Assembly (NCBI GenBank): GCA_023300105.1
Contig: JALZWM010000065.1
Span: 1-45,599, forward strand
Source of the DNA: Hellea sp.
GTDB lineage: Bacteria; Pseudomonadota; Alphaproteobacteria; Caulobacterales; Maricaulaceae
Reading direction: 5' to 3'
Length of the DNA stretch: 45,599 bases
In this document: in pieces, positions 26,914 through 34,565 of the stretch
Position numbering within the stretch: the stretch's first letter is position 1
How the letters are laid out: every line of letters begins with the position of its first letter
Translations under genes and position numbers: made by a program
Notes under the pieces: model-generated
Told to the model about the DNA's origin: nothing
The model's database searches: none
Seen by the model: only the letters and a program-made list of their open reading frames with translations

Positions 26914-27087
26914 TTATGGTGCAGCGTCGATAGCATCAGACACTTCTGAGAACTTTGTTTGCACAGATTGACCGACAGCAGATGCGCCAGTGATCATTGC
27001 TACAGCAATTAGAGCCGCAATCAGACCATATTCAATAGCTGTTGCACCAGATTCGTCTTTGATAAAACGAGTTACAAGATTTTGCAT
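26914..27087 (-). CDS. Flp family type IVb pilin (copy 2, likely major pilin)
   Basis: 57-residue prepilin with the classical pattern: MQNLVTRFIKDESGATAIEY then GLIAALIAVAMITGASAVG and a short acidic-polar tail (QTKFSEVSDAIDAAP). Cleavage by CpaA would follow the Gly of SGATAIEYG. A strong ribosome site, GGGAG seven bases before the ATG, and the 280-bp free upstream region fit a highly expressed major pilin. It is first in the minus-strand Tad block. Confidence 0.96.
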   Translation of the reverse strand: MQNLVTRFIKDESGATAIEYGLIAALIAVAMITGASAVGQSVQTKFSEVSDAIDAAP

Positions 27088-27367
27088 AACTTACTCCCAC
27101 GTATGCTTATTTTAATTAAAGGATACACCTTCAACTAAACAGGATAATTCCTGTTGAGATGCTTATAGAGATGCCAACTTACCACTGGTTTAAATTACAT
27201 GGTAAATTTCTAGTAAAACCTCTTTTATTCGAAATAAATTCAAAGTCAGAGTTTCTTTTTTTTGTATATATATAATGTATAAAACTTATTTTTTTTAAAT
27301 CAGACCATTTTGTAAACTATTCGTTCACCACATCACGATATGAAATCAAAAAGTTTGGAGAACACTA

Positions 27368-27922
27368 ATGGCTTCTTTCGCATCAAAAACACTCTTTCGT
27401 GTTGGGATCGCCAATATCGCAGTCCTACTATCAGCTGTCACAGCAATGGCAGGTGGCAGTTACAGCGTAGATCTAAATAAGACAGAAATTGTTCGACTTC
27501 CGGAAAATGCCGGAGCCGTAGTGATTGGAAACCCTGAAATTGCTGATGTTACAGTACACTCAGCAAATACGCTTTTCGTTGTTGGCCGAGGTTACGGCGA
27601 AACAAATTTGATTGTTCTGAATACAGCAGGGCACACAATCATGAATGCAAACATACAAGTTATAAATACATTATCACGTCAAGGCGTGAGACTTTATAAT
27701 GGAAAATCGCGTGAGAGCTATAGCTGCTCGCCTTATTGCCTCCCTGCGCCTATTCTGGGTGATAACCCTGAATTTATCGGAAATAATACGGGTCAAGCAC
27801 AAAGCAATGAATCTCGCTCGATTACGGCTTTACCAACCCCATCTACATCAGCGTTATCAAGCACCTCAGCTTCAGCTTCTTCAAGTTCATTTGGTAGCGC
27901 TACATCATTTGATGATTTTTAA
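27368..27922 (+). CDS. Standalone pilus assembly N-terminal domain protein (secretin N-domain-like)
   Basis: 184-residue exported protein with a signal peptide (to ATAMA) and one domain resembling the N-terminal pilus domain of CpaC: LNKTEIVRLPENAGAVVIGN, PEIADVTVHSANTLFVVGRG, YGETNLIVLNTAGHTI. After residue 110 there is a short segment with two Cys (YSCSPYCLPAP), then a Ser/Thr/Ala-rich tail. It lacks BON and secretin domains. Similar small proteins accompany Tad loci in Alphaproteobacteria. It may bind the CpaC ring or replace a lost secretin part. GGAG precedes the ATG. Confidence 0.85.
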   Translation: MASFASKTLFRVGIANIAVLLSAVTAMAGGSYSVDLNKTEIVRLPENAGAVVIGNPEIADVTVHSANTLFVVGRGYGETNLIVLNTAGHTIMNANIQVINTLSRQGVRLYNGKSRESYSCSPYCLPAPILGDNPEFIGNNTGQAQSNESRSITALPTPSTSALSSTSASASSSSFGSATSFDDF

Positions 27923-28046
27923 GTCACGCTCTAGTCACAAATATTTAACCTTAAAGTTTACCTAAATTTTAAGGTCTTATCGTTAGACATAGTAAGTATA
28001 TCTCTTTCAGGGATGAAGGGGTGCTCGAGCGGTAATAGGATTAATA

Positions 28047-28640
28047 ATGCGTGAATTATGTAAATTGGCGTTCCGACGCATTAGGTTATATAAAAGCAAT
28101 CGAGATGGCGCGACTGCGATTGAATTTGCATTATTAGCAATTCCATTTTTCTCTCTCATATTTGCGATTTTAGAACTTTCTATTATATTTTTTATTTCAT
28201 CAACACTTAGCCATGCAGTCAGCGAGACTGGACGACAAATACGTGTAGGGAAATTTCAAAATTGCGGTCAAGCTGCTTTTAAAGCAGCCGTATGTGAAAA
28301 AATGAAAGGCGTGGGGAATTGCGACAGATTACGTATCGACGCGGTAACGCAACCCTCATTTAGCCAAATAACATTACCTGATATCCCGCCGCCACCGCCG
28401 CCACAACCTGGAACCCCAGATCCAGCAGTTCCAAATGGCGAATATTCTCCCGGTATTGATAGTACTTCAGGAATTCCTATCGTTGTGAGAGCCACATATT
28501 TTCACAAATTAATACTACCACCAGAATTAACACGGTTAGAAAGTTCTCCAGGTAGTGGTACGCACAATATTTTAAAGTCAACGGCATTTCGGAATGAACC
28601 ATTTCCGGCAGCGAGCTGCGCAACGCCTTCCGCCACTTAG
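28047..28640 (+). CDS. TadE-like minor pseudopilin
   Basis: 197-residue TadE family protein. The prepilin-like N-terminus is RDGATAIEFALLAIPFFSLI, with a hydrophobic helix of about 22 residues, then a periplasmic domain with three Cys spaced through residues 70-95 (NCGQAAFKAAVCEKMKGVGN then C) and a proline-rich stretch (PPPPPPQPGTPDPAVP). CpaA should cleave after the Gly of DGATAIEF. AGGA six bases before the ATG supports the start. It is first of a pair of such genes. Confidence 0.88.
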   Translation: MRELCKLAFRRIRLYKSNRDGATAIEFALLAIPFFSLIFAILELSIIFFISSTLSHAVSETGRQIRVGKFQNCGQAAFKAAVCEKMKGVGNCDRLRIDAVTQPSFSQITLPDIPPPPPPQPGTPDPAVPNGEYSPGIDSTSGIPIVVRATYFHKLILPPELTRLESSPGSGTHNILKSTAFRNEPFPAASCATPSAT

Positions 28641-28672
28641 AGAAATAAGTTAAAGATTAGAAGAAAATTGCT

Positions 28673-29311
28673 ATGACAAAACGCCTTACAGTTTCAAAAA
28701 AAAATATGATTGATCTCTTTAAACGCTACAAGATGGCCGAAGGCGGTATAGCCGCTATTGAATTTGTTTTTGTCGCTCCGATAATGATTGGGATGTATTT
28801 CGGCCTCGCTGAAATTTCAACAGCAATTTCTCAAGATCGCCAAATATCACACTCTACAAATGTCGCTGGAGATCTTACAACTCAAGAAGCAACAATCAAT
28901 GCGGAGTCTATGGCCGAGATCATGACTGCTGCAGCTTTGATTATGGGCGTTCCAACCTCAAGGCTTAATAGTATCAATATGGAGTTAGCTAGTTTTTCAC
29001 GCGATTCTTCTAATAATGTCGTCCCTTTGGGGACAGCTACATTAGGCGGCAGCTATCCTACAGCTTTCGATGCGAATGACTTAGACCAACTTATTCTAAG
29101 TCAATCCTCTGGCGTTGTTGTCGCAAGAGTATCATATGATTATGAGCCATTAAAATTGCGCTTTATGACAACTAATTTTACGATGAGCGAAACATTTTTA
29201 CTAAAACCAAGACAGTCGGCAAATATAGACTTTTTAAATGCCTCAGGAGACATCGTAGATTTCAACTGTGGGTTCCAGAGCGGCAAGAAGGTTTCTTGCA
29301 CAGCCGGTTGA
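28673..29311 (+). CDS. TadE/TadF-like minor pseudopilin
   Basis: 212-residue protein with a prepilin-like segment GGIAAIEFVFVAPIMIGMYF preceded by a basic N-terminus (about 30 residues), and a periplasmic part beginning ISQDRQISHSTNVAGDLTTQ. The conserved Glu after AAI is kept, so CpaA processing is likely. It resembles the second TadE-type gene or TadF of other loci. No TadG with its vWA domain is seen in the window. A later Met (codon 12) could be the true start. A strong terminator follows at 29353. Confidence 0.85.
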   Translation: MTKRLTVSKKNMIDLFKRYKMAEGGIAAIEFVFVAPIMIGMYFGLAEISTAISQDRQISHSTNVAGDLTTQEATINAESMAEIMTAAALIMGVPTSRLNSINMELASFSRDSSNNVVPLGTATLGGSYPTAFDANDLDQLILSQSSGVVVARVSYDYEPLKLRFMTTNFTMSETFLLKPRQSANIDFLNASGDIVDFNCGFQSGKKVSCTAG

Positions 29312-29340
29312 TCAAGCCAAAGATGGCAAAGACGGTTAAA

Positions 29341-30120
29341 TTAATCGAGATAAGCCGCTTTTAAAGCGGCTTTTTCTTTGTCTGAAAATTTTAATGCCTC
29401 ACGAATATAAATATCTATATCTTTAATCGCAGACAATGAGCTCTCCAGATATGCTGGTTCGACACTAAACATAGGCCGAATGGATTCAGGGTCAATTTCG
29501 CGGCCATATCTCTTGGTGAACATTTCTGCTGCTGGCTTAAGGAAGTCGTCAACTTGAATAGCTTTCATAGTGAGCATGAAGTCTTCCATTATTGTATCTT
29601 TATCGACCCCAAGAGCGCCTTTTATAAGCGCACAAAGTGTTCCTGTACGATCTTTGCCGGCAGCACAGTGCACGAGGATAGGGTCCCCTGTATTGGCCAT
29701 ATGGCGGAGTGTATCCCCAAATATTTGACGGTACCCAGCCTCATCAGGACGCGCCTTGTAAGAGCCCAACATATACTCACGAGCATCTTCAGGTTTATGC
29801 AGATCATGCTGCATGAAAGCTTCATGGGGGGCGACTTTTTCACTATCGTTGTCTATGGGATCTGGATAGGCAAGAATGCGTGTTTTTTGATGCTCAGGCC
29901 ATTTACTGGGCTGTCGCGCGCGCTCCGGCGCATAGCGCAAATCAACAACAAGGCCAATATTCAAATCAGCTAACTTAGCAAGATCACTTTCATTTGTATT
30001 ATTCAGATGGGCGGATCGAAATAATTTTCCTTCAGACAAACGGCGCCCATCTTGAGTTTCATAACCGCCAAAATCTCTAAAATTAAAGATGGTGTCGAAG
30101 GATTTAATACGGTCTTCCAT
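29341..30120 (-). CDS. Protein tyrosine/serine phosphatase (Y_phosphatase3 type)
   Basis: CX5R phosphatase of 259 residues. The catalytic loop HCAAGKDRTG lies near residue 158. FNFRDFGGYETQDG and LFRSAHLNN at the N-terminus, and DLRYAPER, are typical of the bacterial tyrosine-phosphatase/LipA-like group, which can also act on phosphoinositides. The frame is open to 30165, but that start falls inside the terminator of nrdB, so the ATG at 30120 is chosen. No signal peptide is seen. Its substrate is unknown. The 3' end carries the plus-strand terminator of the TadE-like operon. Confidence 0.85.
   Translation of the reverse strand: MEDRIKSFDTIFNFRDFGGYETQDGRRLSEGKLFRSAHLNNTNESDLAKLADLNIGLVVDLRYAPERARQPSKWPEHQKTRILAYPDPIDNDSEKVAPHEAFMQHDLHKPEDAREYMLGSYKARPDEAGYRQIFGDTLRHMANTGDPILVHCAAGKDRTGTLCALIKGALGVDKDTIMEDFMLTMKAIQVDDFLKPAAEMFTKRYGREIDPESIRPMFSVEPAYLESSLSAIKDIDIYIREALKFSDKEKAALKAAYLD
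29353..29380 (+). terminator. Intrinsic terminator of the TadE-like operon, inside an antisense gene
   Basis: AGCCGC (29353-29358) pairs with GCGGCT (29366-29371), extended by T-A pairs, then TTTTTCTTTG. It lies 42 bases past the second TadE-like gene stop, within the last codons of the convergent phosphatase gene, where it encodes Lys/Ala-rich sequence. Confidence 0.85.
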
Positions 30121-30152
30121 AAGAGCTCTATAACACTGTTTAATTGCGGCAG

Positions 30153-30190
30153 TAAAAAAGCGCACCTATAATTACATACGTAGGCGCGCT
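30153..30190 (-). terminator. Intrinsic terminator of nrdB
   Basis: The minus strand reads AGCGCGCCTA, 12-base loop, TAGGTGCGCT then TTTTTTAC. The stem (30181-30190 with 30159-30168) has one G-T pair. It is 34 bases past the nrdB stop and just upstream of the phosphatase start, which argues against a start of that gene at 30165. Confidence 0.9.
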
Positions 30191-30223
30191 TCTATTAGAC
30201 TGTTTAATGAGAATAATCTTTGA

Positions 30224-31270
30224 TTAATTTAAAATATCCTCGACAAGTTTACGAGTTTGGATTTGTTCAAATTTACCCCAAACGCCGTCATCACCGTGCC
30301 ACTCCCCGAGAGTTGCCCCTTTTGAGTATTCAGTTGAGCGCGCCTCAAAGAAGTTAGCATGCTCAACACCGTTCAAAATTTCCGTTAGCCAAGGTAGCGG
30401 ATGATGCTTAATCCCGTAAATTTTCGGCAGGCCAAGCTGCCCCAAACGCCAATCCGCAATGTAGCGAATGTAACGCTTGATATCTTCAGACGTCATACCT
30501 TCGACAGGTCCCATTTCAAATGCCAGATCTATAAATTTATCTTCCATCTTCACAACAGTCTTACAGCAATCAATAATATCATCCGCAACGGATTTAGTTA
30601 CGCAGCCCGTTTCTTGAGCGAAGGTGTGATAAAGTTTTATCATCCCTTCACAGTGAAGACTTTCATCACGAATGGACCACGTAATGATCTGCCCCATGCC
30701 CTTCATTTTATTCAGACGCGGGAAGTTCATAAGCATAGCAAACGACGCAAAGAGCTGTAGCCCTTCGGTAAAGCCGCCAAACATAGCAACGGTTCGCGCA
30801 ATATCAGCTTCAGACTCAACGCCAAATTCCTGCATGTAATTATGTTTATCTGCCATCGCCTCATAATCCATAAAGGCTGAAAATTCACTGTCAGGCATAC
30901 CAATAGTTTCAAGTAAAAGCGCATAGGCTGCAATATGAATCGTTTCCATATTAGAGAACGCAGAGAGCATCATCTTAACTTCGGTCGGCTTAAAGACCTG
31001 CGCATAGCGTTCCATATAATTATCGTTCACTTCAACATCAGATTGCGTGAAAAAGCGGAAAATTTGCGTGAGGAGGTTCTTTTCTGAATCAGTTAGATTA
31101 GTTGCCCAATCTTTACAATCTTCACCAAGAGGCACTTCTTCAGGCATCCAGTGAACCTGCTGCTGCTTTTTCCAAAAATCAAACGCCCATGGATAACGGA
31201 AGGGTTTATAACTATGACTTGGAACCAGAAGACCTGATTTCGGATTTTTCATAAATTCCATTTTGCCCAT
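30224..31270 (-). CDS. nrdB: Ribonucleoside-diphosphate reductase class Ia, beta subunit
   Basis: Supplies the diferric-tyrosyl radical for dNTP synthesis. 348 residues. Metal and radical residues are in place: Asp in TQSDVEV, ETIHIAAY with Glu, His and the radical Tyr in the class Ia ExxHxxxY spacing, a further Glu in GFTEGLQLF, and RDESLHCEG with Glu and His. Phe/Met rather than Phe radical substitution is not seen, so it is not class Ic. The alpha subunit is not in the window. The start is uncertain among codons 1, 4 and 7. It stands alone, with its own terminator. Confidence 0.95.
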   Translation of the reverse strand: MGKMEFMKNPKSGLLVPSHSYKPFRYPWAFDFWKKQQQVHWMPEEVPLGEDCKDWATNLTDSEKNLLTQIFRFFTQSDVEVNDNYMERYAQVFKPTEVKMMLSAFSNMETIHIAAYALLLETIGMPDSEFSAFMDYEAMADKHNYMQEFGVESEADIARTVAMFGGFTEGLQLFASFAMLMNFPRLNKMKGMGQIITWSIRDESLHCEGMIKLYHTFAQETGCVTKSVADDIIDCCKTVVKMEDKFIDLAFEMGPVEGMTSEDIKRYIRYIADWRLGQLGLPKIYGIKHHPLPWLTEILNGVEHANFFEARSTEYSKGATLGEWHGDDGVWGKFEQIQTRKLVEDILN

Positions 31271-31315
31271 GTTTTTAGCCCTGTCGCTTCGTATTAACTG
31301 TCAATATTGTGAAAA

Positions 31316-31332
31316 TAACCACATATGGGTTA
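31316..31332. promoter_or_regulatory. Candidate operator upstream of nrdB and kdsD
   Basis: TAACC (31316-31320) and GGTTA (31328-31332) flank ACATATG, a 5-bp perfect dyad about 45 bases upstream of the nrdB start. It does not match the NrdR box core well. It may serve nrdB or the divergent kdsD. Confidence 0.3.
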
Positions 31333-31493
31333 CTGATTTGTTCAGGCCACAATATGTAGTAGGTATAAAAGCGCAAGACCTTTTTAAGCCGAGACTTAAC
31401 TTTGTCAGTGAAATCACTGACTTTATATGGTGAGACAGGCCCGGCTTGGTTATACTGTGCTGAGCTTAGGCGATGAAAGGCCTTGGAGACACT

Positions 31494-32459
31494 ATGACGA
31501 AGACAATTCAAATTGCGAAAGACGTCATTTCCGCTGAAATTGCGGGACTTGAGGCCTTGAAGCGCTGTATTGATTCTAAATTCGGCGAGGCTGTTGATCT
31601 GATTCTCAATGCGCCCAATTATCTTATCGTCGTCGGCGTTGGTAAATCGGGTCACATTGGCCAAAAAATTGCCGCAAGCTTTGCGTCCACTGGTACGCCT
31701 AGCTTTTTCATGCACCCAACTGAGGCCAGCCATGGCGACCTCGGCATGGTGTCTGAAGGCTGCGTTATTCTGGCCATATCCAACTCCGGAGAAAGCCGCG
31801 AACTCAGAGATGTTCTACAATATGCGCAGCGCAATAAAATCCCCGTCATTAGCATAACCAAAAACGCAAACTCCACACTGGGACAATATAGCCAAACGGT
31901 TTTGCGTATCCCAGACACCTCCGGCGCGCCCGAGGCCTGCCCTAACGGTATTGCACCGACAACATCAACCACGAACACGCTTGCGCTTGGTGACGCTCTT
32001 GTCGTTGCGACAATGACCCAGCGCGGATTTACTTTAGAAGACTTTGCCAAGCGCCATCCCGGCGGGAAGATTGGACTGCGGTTGCAAACCGTTCGTGAAT
32101 GGCTTTTGACCCATACTGAAAACGTTCCAGCGGTTTCAGCAGGCACCAAGATGGACGAAACAATTTCAGTCATATCTAAAGGTGCGAAAGGCTGCGCTGC
32201 TGTCATTGACCACGACGGCAAAATGCTTGGGATGATTACGGATGGTGACCTACGCCGCGCACTCGATTCTCATTTCTCTCAAAAGACGGCCCGCGAAATT
32301 ATGACGCCCTCCCCGCGCGCTATATCCCCTGATATGCTGATGCGTGATGTTATTGAGCTCTTTACACAAAACCGCATCTCTAATGGCTTCATTATTGAAG
32401 ATGACTGTCCACTTGGCGTCATCGACATGAAAAGCTTGCTGGCAGAAGGTTATCTCTAG
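31494..32459 (+). CDS. kdsD: Arabinose-5-phosphate isomerase KdsD/KpsF
   Basis: First step of KDO synthesis: ribulose-5-phosphate to arabinose-5-phosphate. 321 residues. The SIS domain has VGVGKSGHIGQKIAASFAST, then HPTEASHGDLGM and SNSGESRELRDVL. PTTSTTNTLALGDAL follows, and then two CBS domains (about 205-260 and 270-320, with MITDGDLRRAL and VIDMKSLLAEG). The frame is open from 31473, but GGAG five bases before the ATG at 31494 decides the start. It is first in a plus-strand operon with kdsB. Confidence 0.95.
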   Translation: MTKTIQIAKDVISAEIAGLEALKRCIDSKFGEAVDLILNAPNYLIVVGVGKSGHIGQKIAASFASTGTPSFFMHPTEASHGDLGMVSEGCVILAISNSGESRELRDVLQYAQRNKIPVISITKNANSTLGQYSQTVLRIPDTSGAPEACPNGIAPTTSTTNTLALGDALVVATMTQRGFTLEDFAKRHPGGKIGLRLQTVREWLLTHTENVPAVSAGTKMDETISVISKGAKGCAAVIDHDGKMLGMITDGDLRRALDSHFSQKTAREIMTPSPRAISPDMLMRDVIELFTQNRISNGFIIEDDCPLGVIDMKSLLAEGYL

Positions 32460-32476
32460 ATGGGCTGTTTAAAAAG

Positions 32477-33292
32477 ATGAGCACACTTATCGTCGTCCCT
32501 GCCCGCTTTGATTCTGTGCGGTTTCCTGGCAAGCCGCTCGCTCTGATAAATGGTATCAGCATGGTGCGGCGGACAGCCCAAGCCGCGCAGAAAGCCGCCG
32601 CTCAGATTGAGGATTGCAACTACGTCGTCGCCACCGACAATGACGACATCAAAACGCATTGTATAAAGCACGGCATCCCGGCGATTATGACACCTCAAGA
32701 TTTAACAACAGGAAGTGACCGCGCCTTTGCCGCTGCAAAAGCCTTCGCACCAACTCTGGACTATACGGCGGAGTATATTGTCAACCTGCAAGGCGACGCG
32801 CCTTTTACACCCATAAATCAAATTGTTGCCGTCGCAAAAGCCCTTAAAAAAGGAGCTGATGTGGCCACGCCTTATATACAGCTCACATGGGATGCTTTGG
32901 ATCACCTCAGGGCGCACAAATTGAAAACACCATTTAGCGGTACATCTGTTATCGTTAGTGCTGACAATAAAGCCATATGGTTTTCAAAAAACATTATCCC
33001 TGCTATTCGCAAAGAAACCGCTCTTCGAAAGACAATAGAGCTCTCACCAATTTGCCGTCATGTAGGATTATATGCTTATACGCGCGGCGCCCTAGAAAAA
33101 TTTGTAAATTGGCCAGAGAGCCAGTTTGAAAACCTTGAAGGCTTGGAACAATTACGGCTCCTTGAAAATGGATTGACAATTGAATGCGTTCGAGTTGACC
33201 CGCCAAAAATTGCAACTCCAGGCATAGATACGCCAGAGGACTTAGAACTCGCAGAAGCGTTAATTGCCGCGCATGGAGACCCTTTTACGTGA
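32477..33292 (+). CDS. kdsB: CMP-KDO synthetase (3-deoxy-manno-octulosonate cytidylyltransferase)
   Basis: Activates KDO for lipopolysaccharide core assembly. 271 residues, slightly longer than the usual 245-255. Signature VVPARFDSVRFPGKPLALIN at the N-terminus, VVATDNDDI, DLTTGSDR, VNLQGDAPF, CRHVGLYAYTRGALEKFVNW and LEGLEQLRLLENG are in family order. It lies 17 bases after kdsD, and its TGA overlaps the GTG of the next gene. No change that would harm activity is seen. Confidence 0.94.
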   Translation: MSTLIVVPARFDSVRFPGKPLALINGISMVRRTAQAAQKAAAQIEDCNYVVATDNDDIKTHCIKHGIPAIMTPQDLTTGSDRAFAAAKAFAPTLDYTAEYIVNLQGDAPFTPINQIVAVAKALKKGADVATPYIQLTWDALDHLRAHKLKTPFSGTSVIVSADNKAIWFSKNIIPAIRKETALRKTIELSPICRHVGLYAYTRGALEKFVNWPESQFENLEGLEQLRLLENGLTIECVRVDPPKIATPGIDTPEDLELAEALIAAHGDPFT

Positions 33293-33882
33293 CCCGCATT
33301 GTTATCTGCCGCCACGGCAATACTTTTGACAAAGGCGATGTTGTGACCCGCGTTGGCGCGCGCACAGACCTGCCCCTCTCTAGCTCAGGACGAGAACAAG
33401 CTAAGAGATTAGCGGCGGATTTATCTGAGTATAATTTTTCTCACGCTTATTGTTCGCCGCTGATACGGACCCGCCAAACGGCCATCGCAATTATCAAACC
33501 CGAGATCGCCTTAGAGACTTTAGAGTTTCTGACTGAGATTGATTATGGCGTTGATGAGAACAAACCTGAGGCAGACGTTGTCGCCCGTCTGGGACAGGAC
33601 ATGATTGACCTTTGGGACTTAGACGCCATTGCCCCCGACGGCTGGCATGTGGATCCCGAATCTATCATCCAAGCATGGGAAGTATTCTTTGACGCCCAAC
33701 GTGGGGCAGATAAGGATATTCTTCTGGTCACCAGTAACGGTATCGCGCGCTTTGTGTTAGATGTTATCAGTAACCCCAATGCTGATCTGCCCCGCAAATT
33801 ACGCACAGCTGCTTATGGCGAAATTGATGTATCAGCAAATAAAATTGAGCTTAAATTTTGGGATAAACGGGCGCCAAAATAA
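33289..33882 (+). CDS. Histidine phosphatase family protein (atypical, second His absent)
   Basis: 197 residues beginning with GTG (GTGA overlap with kdsB). The phosphatase signature CRHGNTF has the nucleophile His. ARTDLPLSSSGREQAKRLA and SPLIRTRQTA have the expected phosphate-binding Arg. The second catalytic His of the superfamily, usually in a SHGG-type motif, is replaced: the site reads LVTSNGIARF. The protein may therefore be weakly active, or use another residue. Tight coupling to kdsD-kdsB suggests a role in KDO metabolism, possibly as the phosphatase that would otherwise be KdsC. This is inference. Confidence 0.85.
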   Translation: MTRIVICRHGNTFDKGDVVTRVGARTDLPLSSSGREQAKRLAADLSEYNFSHAYCSPLIRTRQTAIAIIKPEIALETLEFLTEIDYGVDENKPEADVVARLGQDMIDLWDLDAIAPDGWHVDPESIIQAWEVFFDAQRGADKDILLVTSNGIARFVLDVISNPNADLPRKLRTAAYGEIDVSANKIELKFWDKRAPK

Positions 33883-33909
33883 ATAAAGAATAGACGCTCC
33901 GATAGTGCC

Positions 33910-34464
33910 TTATAAAAACGCGACAGCGCAGATATAAAACAAAGTTCCTAACCCTAAGGCTGCGACTGTTTTACGGCGGTAAGCCTTGGACAATATACCA
34001 ATCATAATCCCGCCGAATATAACGAGAAAGAGCGTTAAAGCGACGAATTTATGGTAAGTCCGTAATATCTTCGGGCCGTGCCCTTTATGGACTTCCATCA
34101 TCGCTTTTTGAAAATTGGGTTTATTCAGCGTCGCTGTTAATCCATTAGGCGTAGGTTTAAATTTAACATGTGTACGGCTCGTGGGGCGGGTTTCAAAAGA
34201 TGTGCCGCGAATTTTCAGATACTCAAATTTCATATCAACATTCGCAGCTTTCAAAATTGCCCGCACATCATCTTCTGCAGTTTTACTTTTGAGGTCTACC
34301 GATGTACCAGCAGGTAAAGAAATTGACGACGTCGCAACTGACTCTCCGCCGCCAACCATATGCAGCCCGCCTGTAATCGCGACAAGCGCGAAAGCTGGCG
34401 CCATGAATGACGCTCCAAAAAGATGGAACAAAATAAGTAATTGTCTGATTTTTGGATTATTCAT
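33910..34464 (-). CDS. PepSY-associated membrane protein-like
   Basis: 184-residue membrane protein. An N-terminal segment (LLILFHLFGASFMAPAFALV) precedes a periplasmic part of about 100 residues. Then comes the PepSY-TM-like motif MEVHKGHGPKILRTYHKFVA, leading into two C-terminal helices (ALTLFLVIFGGIMIGILSKA; LGLGTLFYICAVAFL). The His-Lys-Gly-His motif and helix pattern resemble the short PepSY-associated TM family; function is unknown. It is convergent with the histidine phosphatase gene and divergent from ubiE. Confidence 0.72.
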   Translation of the reverse strand: MNNPKIRQLLILFHLFGASFMAPAFALVAITGGLHMVGGGESVATSSISLPAGTSVDLKSKTAEDDVRAILKAANVDMKFEYLKIRGTSFETRPTSRTHVKFKPTPNGLTATLNKPNFQKAMMEVHKGHGPKILRTYHKFVALTLFLVIFGGIMIGILSKAYRRKTVAALGLGTLFYICAVAFL

Positions 34465-34565
34465 CGCTGAGCGCTTTTCTTTGATCTATAATTTATAAGA
34501 CGATTACTTAAAATGCGCGACTCTGTCCACTGGCGGAATAATGTTTTACATGCCATTTAGCCTAC

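Noticed and set aside
31652-32221. Long open frame on the minus strand opposite kdsD (189 codons)
   Set aside because: It is fully antisense to a well-supported SIS/CBS gene, has no recognisable domain and no ribosome site; it follows from codon usage of kdsD.
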